Assembly (NCBI RefSeq): GCF_020080835.1
Contig: NC_058163.1
Location: forward strand, 6,359,318 to 6,423,317
Direction of reading: 5' to 3'
From: Cotesia glomerata
Taxonomy: Eukaryota; Arthropoda; Insecta; Hymenoptera; Braconidae
DNA: 64,000 nucleotides
Numbering within the stretch: position 1 is the first letter of the stretch; the number at the start of each line of letters is the position of its first letter. The notes under the pieces were generated by a model. That model had not been told where the DNA came from. It ran no database searches and saw only the letters and a list, made by a program, of their open reading frames with translations. Shown piece by piece: positions 59,936 through 64,000 of this stretch. The translations under genes were made by a program, and so were the position numbers.

Positions 59936-60522
59936 AACAGGAAATTATAGAGATGGCCTCCAAGGTCAACCGATTTAAATATTTTTCTATTCATTTAATG
60001 GACTAAGAATTTTACATACATCTTCCTTTGCTGATTACACAAACGATGAATTATTCTCATTACGGGATCGCGGAAATGTAACAGATTAAAATAAATGCAT
60101 TTTATAAACTCTTGAGCTTAGAAAAGAAATTTGGCTACTTATTTTAATAAAATTCGTAAAGAACATGTACAATTAATTTTCTACAAAAAATTGTTGTCAC
60201 GGAGGAAATTTTAATTAACAGTATAATTCTTTGCACTTTAAGCTAGGTAGATTTTCAACTTTACTTATGAGATCTGCAATTACTTTAACTGAAATTTTCA
60301 ATGCTCATTTCAAAATTTTTTCTTTCGTGTCAATTATTAATCATTTTTGGAAGAAAGCCACAAAAATTTTTGTAGTGATTGTACATTGAAAGTTGCAATG
60401 AATATTAGCTAGAATAATCACATGGATAAATAGTACAGGCCAATCCGATGGGATTTGGAATCTGGGAAAGTCAAAACAATACTCTAATTAAATTTTAAGT
60501 TTAGATCTGAAAATACAACTAT
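59936..60522. other. No recognised gene
   Basis: AT-rich; 59945-59975 resembles the family E start (GGCCTCCAAGGTCAACCG). Confidence 0.4.
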
Positions 60523-61036
60523 ACACGGAAAAAAGTAAACTGTAATAAATAACAGTCGATTTATAATAAGCAATGATCAACTGCTAAAAATTACCATTTC
60601 AAACAGTTAAATCGTGATTTTACTATTCACTTTATAATATTTACCATTTAAACGTTACAATTTACTCTTTACATGGAAGAAAATACTATTTCAAACAGTA
60701 ATATTTGCTATGTAAATGCCTAAAATGTTAAAGTATAATAATTAAGAATTCAGACTTTGATATTTATCATTTCGTACCTAAAAAATGATCTTATGATATG
60801 TAAAAAGTATAAAATAAAGTTAGTAAATTTCTAATACAAGCAACGTCAATATTTACAAAGTAAAATGGTAAATTTTAAACGCAACGCCAAAAATCAAACT
60901 GTAATTATTGACTTGCTTGGACTGGTAAAATGTATATTTTAAAAGTATAATTTTTACTGTTTCAAATGTTAAATTCTCTCAGAGTGAGACCCCCTTCTCT
61001 TTCATCTGAGTTCCCCTTCTCATAATATGGACTATA
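60523..61036. repeat. Right arm of the 6.7 kb-spaced inverted repeat
   Basis: Inverted copy of 54378-54887, beginning ACACGGAAAAAAGTAAACTG on its inner side. It could be the terminal repeat of one large element or a second insertion of the same family in the other orientation. Confidence 0.8.
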
Positions 61037-61287
61037 TTATGACTATACGAAGACGCTTGCACGTGTGAATGTGTAAGTAAATATGTGTGACTACGTTAGC
61101 TATAGAAACTAGTTAGTCATACAGTTAGTTGTGTCTTTGTTTGGCACATACTTTACTGGACACTGACGCTCTTTCTCTAACAAATAAAGAGACGTTATTT
61201 TTAATTAATAATTAATTATCTATGCGGTTAATTGAAAAATGGCTAAGGACTTTTCGTCTTAGAATTATTTTTTTCATCAGATGCTAC

Positions 61288-61387
61288 NNNNNNNNNNNNN
61301 NNNNNNNNNNNNNNNNNNNNNNNNNNNNNNNNNNNNNNNNNNNNNNNNNNNNNNNNNNNNNNNNNNNNNNNNNNNNNNNNNNNNNNN
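61288..61387. other. Assembly gap of 100 N
   Basis: Exactly 100 N, the conventional placeholder for a gap of unknown size. Frames drawn through it are meaningless. Confidence 1.
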
Positions 61388-61809
61388 CATTGATAAGGGC
61401 GCGTTCATGGCTAACCTAGACTTGGAGGATGCGTATTTCCTGATCCGGATAAAAAGATCCTCTAGGAAATACCTTAGATTCAGATTTGAGGGCCAGCTTT
61501 ATCAATTCGTGTGTCTACCCTTTGGCTTGTGTTCTAGTCCTCATACATTTACAAAAATAATGAAACCGGTGGTTAATAAACTTAGGTCAAAAGGTTTTTT
61601 ATCGGTAGTATATCTCGATGATTTTCTATGTGTAGGCAAAGATTACGAAGCTTGTAAGAATAATGTGCAGAGTACGATAGGCCTCTTAGAGGAACTTGGT
61701 TTTATTATTAACTATCGTAAGAGTACGACGACTCCTAATAGAAGGTGTAAATATCTAGGTTTTATCTTGGACTCGGAGAAATATTGTGTAGAACCTACAA
61801 TCGAGAAGA
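61388..61809 (+). pseudogene. DIRS-type reverse transcriptase fragment
   Basis: Open from the gap edge. It encodes FMANLDLEDAYFLIRIKRSS, then QLYQFVCLPFGLCSSPHTF, the catalytic SVVYLDDFLCVG, GFIINYRKS and KYLGFILDSEK. The order and motifs parallel the RT of the DIRS at 46818-51692, but the sequence is clearly a different family and retains intact motifs (DAYF where the other reads DADF). It stops abruptly after EPTIEKR, where the duplicated segment begins. Confidence 0.85.
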
Positions 61810-62441
61810 GATTTTTATTTTATCGCTAGTCTAGTTTTGACAGTGCTACTGTTAGTTACTTATTATAATTACCTATATATCTTTGAAGGTATAGTTAAAA
61901 TTTTTTTTTAACATTGTATTTCATATTGGTAAATTTTTTTTATAAAACCTCTTTTTGTGAAAACGATATGAGTGTAAATTTTTTATAATAATTTTGAGTA
62001 CCAAAATTGATCGTAGTGCTGGTAGATATTTATTTTTTTATTACTTTCGATAACAACCTTAATCTACGACATATTTAGAGTGCTATGTATTGATAGCAAT
62101 GTTAGTAGATAAGTATGATTCATTGGAAATATTTTTATATAATGTTTGATATTAAAGTAGGAAAAATTATTATTGGGTTTTACGCTAATGATAGTAATAG
62201 TAGTAGAAAAAAAAACATTATATCAATAATAATTCGAATCGTTCGGAGTCCATAAATTGATAAAATTCAAAGCGAGATAAGCTTTGAAATTTCTCAGTAA
62301 TGTTAATAGCGTTTTTAAATTGTTTATGTCATTTTCGTCGAGTTTTTAAGTTAAAAAATGCTCGTTGTTGATGAGAAAATCAATTACGCTGATGAAAATG
62401 ATTTTTTTAAAATAACAAAAAATAGAATTACAGAAAAGTAT
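61810..62441 (+). repeat. Direct duplication, second copy
   Basis: Second copy of 53310-53943, 8.5 kb downstream, fused on its left to the DIRS RT fragment. Confidence 0.9.
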
Positions 62442-62597
62442 TATCATAAATTGATATACGTAAGTAATAGAAACACGTCTTTTTCTGTGCTCTTATTTTT
62501 GGGTATTTTTCTGCGTTATATGCCTTCGGGCTTTTTTGTTGCAGTTACAGTTGTAAGTGCCTTTTTGCAATCTCTCTGGATTGCAAATCAACTTTGA
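62358..62597 (+). CDS. Unrecognised 79-codon frame
   Basis: Starts MLVVDEKINYADENDFFKIT inside the duplicated segment and continues past its end into a hydrophobic stretch (SVLLFLGIFLRYMPSGFFVA). In the other duplicate the same start is followed by a stop soon after the breakpoint. No family recognised; probably chance. Confidence 0.15.
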   Translation: MLVVDEKINYADENDFFKITKNRITEKYYHKLIYVSNRNTSFSVLLFLGIFLRYMPSGFFVAVTVVSAFLQSLWIANQL

Positions 62598-62871
62598 AAA
62601 TCAACCACGATAAACCTAATTATCGAATTATTTTGGTGTTCATTATAAATTTAAAGGTTAGTGGCTGCAACTGCAAAGAGACGTGATTATAGGCAGTGTG
62701 TTTTTCCAGTTGAGTGACACTAGACTATTTTAGTACAGTTATCTACTAGCTCACATCGGTGTCACAATTACCATCGTCGGCCGACAGGTGGCGACACTGA
62801 CCCGGATACCGTTTAGTGTTTTTGTTTACATCATTCTGTCAACTCTCAAATCATTAGTTGTTTGTTTTGGT

Positions 62872-64000
62872 ATGAACTGTGCCAGGTGTAAAAGAGCGGT
62901 TACTAAATCATTGGAATGCAACACTTGTAAGCTTGCTTATCATCCCAGCTGTGCAAAAGAGATTGGTAAATCTAAAGCAAAAAATTGTTGTGCCAGGTCT
63001 TTTATTACTTTACTCTCACCAACAAAGTCAACTCCAAATTTACAAGAAATACCAGCAAGATCAAGCATTATAAGACCATCCAGTCAATCAAATTTAAGAC
63101 GACATTGTTCTTCCAGGTCCAACTACAAGTCAGCAAATTTATCACCCAGAACACCGCCAGTTACTTCTACTGAAGATTCTGTTTTCGTGTCTCCCTCTGC
63201 CAATACATCTTCGAAAATGACTGAAGGGACAACAAAGTTGCCTGACTGGTCCACATACAGCTCCGATGATAAACTAAATTTACTGTTAGATATGTCTTAT
63301 AAAAATAGTGTTAATATACAAAATGTGTCACAAACCCTAGATAGTCACACTGTTGATATTAAGAATCTAGTAGCAAATTTCAAAGAAAATAATGAAAAAA
63401 TTAATCAGCTCTCATCTAGTTTGGATGCTGTAAACAATTCTCTTGCTGAGATCACAAAAGCACAAGAGTTGGCTCAAAATGAAATTAAAAAGTTAACCAA
63501 TGATTTAAACAAAAATGCTATTAAATGCAATGAAAACACAGCATCAATAAATTTGCTTAAATCGACGATCGATTCACTTGCAAATTCAACACACACCCAG
63601 CATACCAATGATCATCATAGTTCATCACAGCTATTATTTTCGGGGATCTCTGATACTTTAAATAATGACCTATCAGCAGATCAAATTATTTATAGTATCT
63701 TTGAAACTCTTGGTACCCCAAATCTCACAAACGATATTCTTAATATTCGTGAATTTAAAAATAAAAAGAGACAAGGCAGCTCAAATGATACGTCGAATTC
63801 ACACGCCTTTATTGTCAAGCTCAAATCTCAAGAAATCTGTGAGCATATTATCGAAGTAAAGCGTCGCTCTCCGAAACTCCTAATCAAAAATATCTTTAAA
63901 ACTTACGCTGGAATTGATCAAGGGAAACAGGTATTTATAAACGAATTTTTACACATTGATACCTATAAATTTTTGCTTAAAGTAAAAGCTAAAGCAAAAC
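62872..64000 (+). CDS. LINE ORF1 protein (zinc finger, coiled coil, RRM-like), incomplete at 3'
   Basis: An uninterrupted frame of 376 codons from ATG 62872 to the window end. Residues 3-40 form a PHD-like zinc finger: C3-x2-C6-x9-C16-x2-C19-x4-H24-x2-C27, with further cysteines at 39 and 40. A Ser/Thr/Pro-rich linker follows. Residues about 135-245 are heptad-like and rich in Asn/Lys/Leu (coiled coil). From residue 254 (LLFSGIS) onward, with HAFIVKLKS near 311 and RRSPKLLIKNIF after it, comes an RNA-binding domain as in Jockey/CR1-type ORF1 proteins. Such proteins coat LINE RNA and assist target-primed reverse transcription. No stop or frameshift in view, so the element may be young. ORF2 would lie beyond the window. 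Confidence 0.75.
   Translation, partial: MNCARCKRAVTKSLECNTCKLAYHPSCAKEIGKSKAKNCCARSFITLLSPTKSTPNLQEIPARSSIIRPSSQSNLRRHCSSRSNYKSANLSPRTPPVTSTEDSVFVSPSANTSSKMTEGTTKLPDWSTYSSDDKLNLLLDMSYKNSVNIQNVSQTLDSHTVDIKNLVANFKENNEKINQLSSSLDAVNNSLAEITKAQELAQNEIKKLTNDLNKNAIKCNENTASINLLKSTIDSLANSTHTQHTNDHHSSSQLLFSGISDTLNNDLSADQIIYSIFETLGTPNLTNDILNIREFKNKKRQGSSNDTSNSHAFIVKLKSQEICEHIIEVKRRSPKLLIKNIFKTYAGIDQGKQVFINEFLHIDTYKFLLKVKAKAK

Noticed and set aside
61222..61829. Frames running through the N gap
   Set aside because: The gap length is arbitrary, so continuity of frame across 61288-61387 carries no information.
53310..62441. Reading the 0.63 kb duplication as a transposon target-site duplication
   Set aside because: No known element class makes duplications of that size, and an N gap lies between the copies; assembly of two haplotypes is simpler.

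Overview
The window looks like AT-rich insect nuclear DNA. The reasons are: short spliceosomal introns (70-166 bp), a divergent ionotropic-receptor (IR) chemoreceptor remnant, (CA)n microsatellites, and a dense nest of Copia, DIRS, LINE, P-like, Kolobok-like and CMC-like elements. A parasitoid wasp is a reasonable guess from overall texture, but nothing here proves it. There is no bacterial, plasmid or CRISPR content. One run of exactly 100 N (61288-61387) marks a scaffold join.

Very little is host coding sequence. The best intact host gene is a two-exon minus-strand gene at 18621-19500. It encodes an 89-residue secreted peptide with six mature cysteines in the C-C-CC-C-C order of inhibitor cystine knots, with a TATA box upstream and a polyadenylation signal downstream. 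The only other recognisable host gene is the 3' part of an IR gene (32526-33487), which has lost its 5' end next to a foldback element and carries a frameshift.

Layout: 1-2304, 3' end of a Copia element whose LTR is interrupted by a TIR element. 5328-7283, nested TIR elements. 8956-10209, Kolobok-like transposon with TTAA target. 10581-17993, foldback/MITE elements and a tRNA-derived SINE. 18395-19660, the cystine-knot gene. 19920-25172, copies of one repeat family (called E here), two of which form a 1.6 kb palindrome. 27031-31064, a 3.7 kb palindrome whose spacer holds 84 bp of the IR gene. 31231-35516, foldback element, IR pseudogene, and a 2.0 kb solo LTR with a 4-bp target duplication. 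37627-45064, foldbacks and a THAP/P-like transposon with G-rich ends. 45456-52416, a DNA transposon split by a nearly complete DIRS element (46818-51692) whose inverted terminal repeats, internal complementary region, spliced gag, RT/RNase H and tyrosine recombinase can all be seen. 53310-62441, a 0.63 kb direct duplication bracketing a CMC-like element, a hAT-like MITE, a probable solo LTR, a diverged ~140-bp tandem array, the N gap and a second DIRS reverse-transcriptase fragment. 62872-end, ORF1 of a LINE that runs off the window.

All boundaries come from reading inverted repeats, target duplications and frames by eye. No database search was run, so superfamily names rest on recognised motifs and target-site rules.
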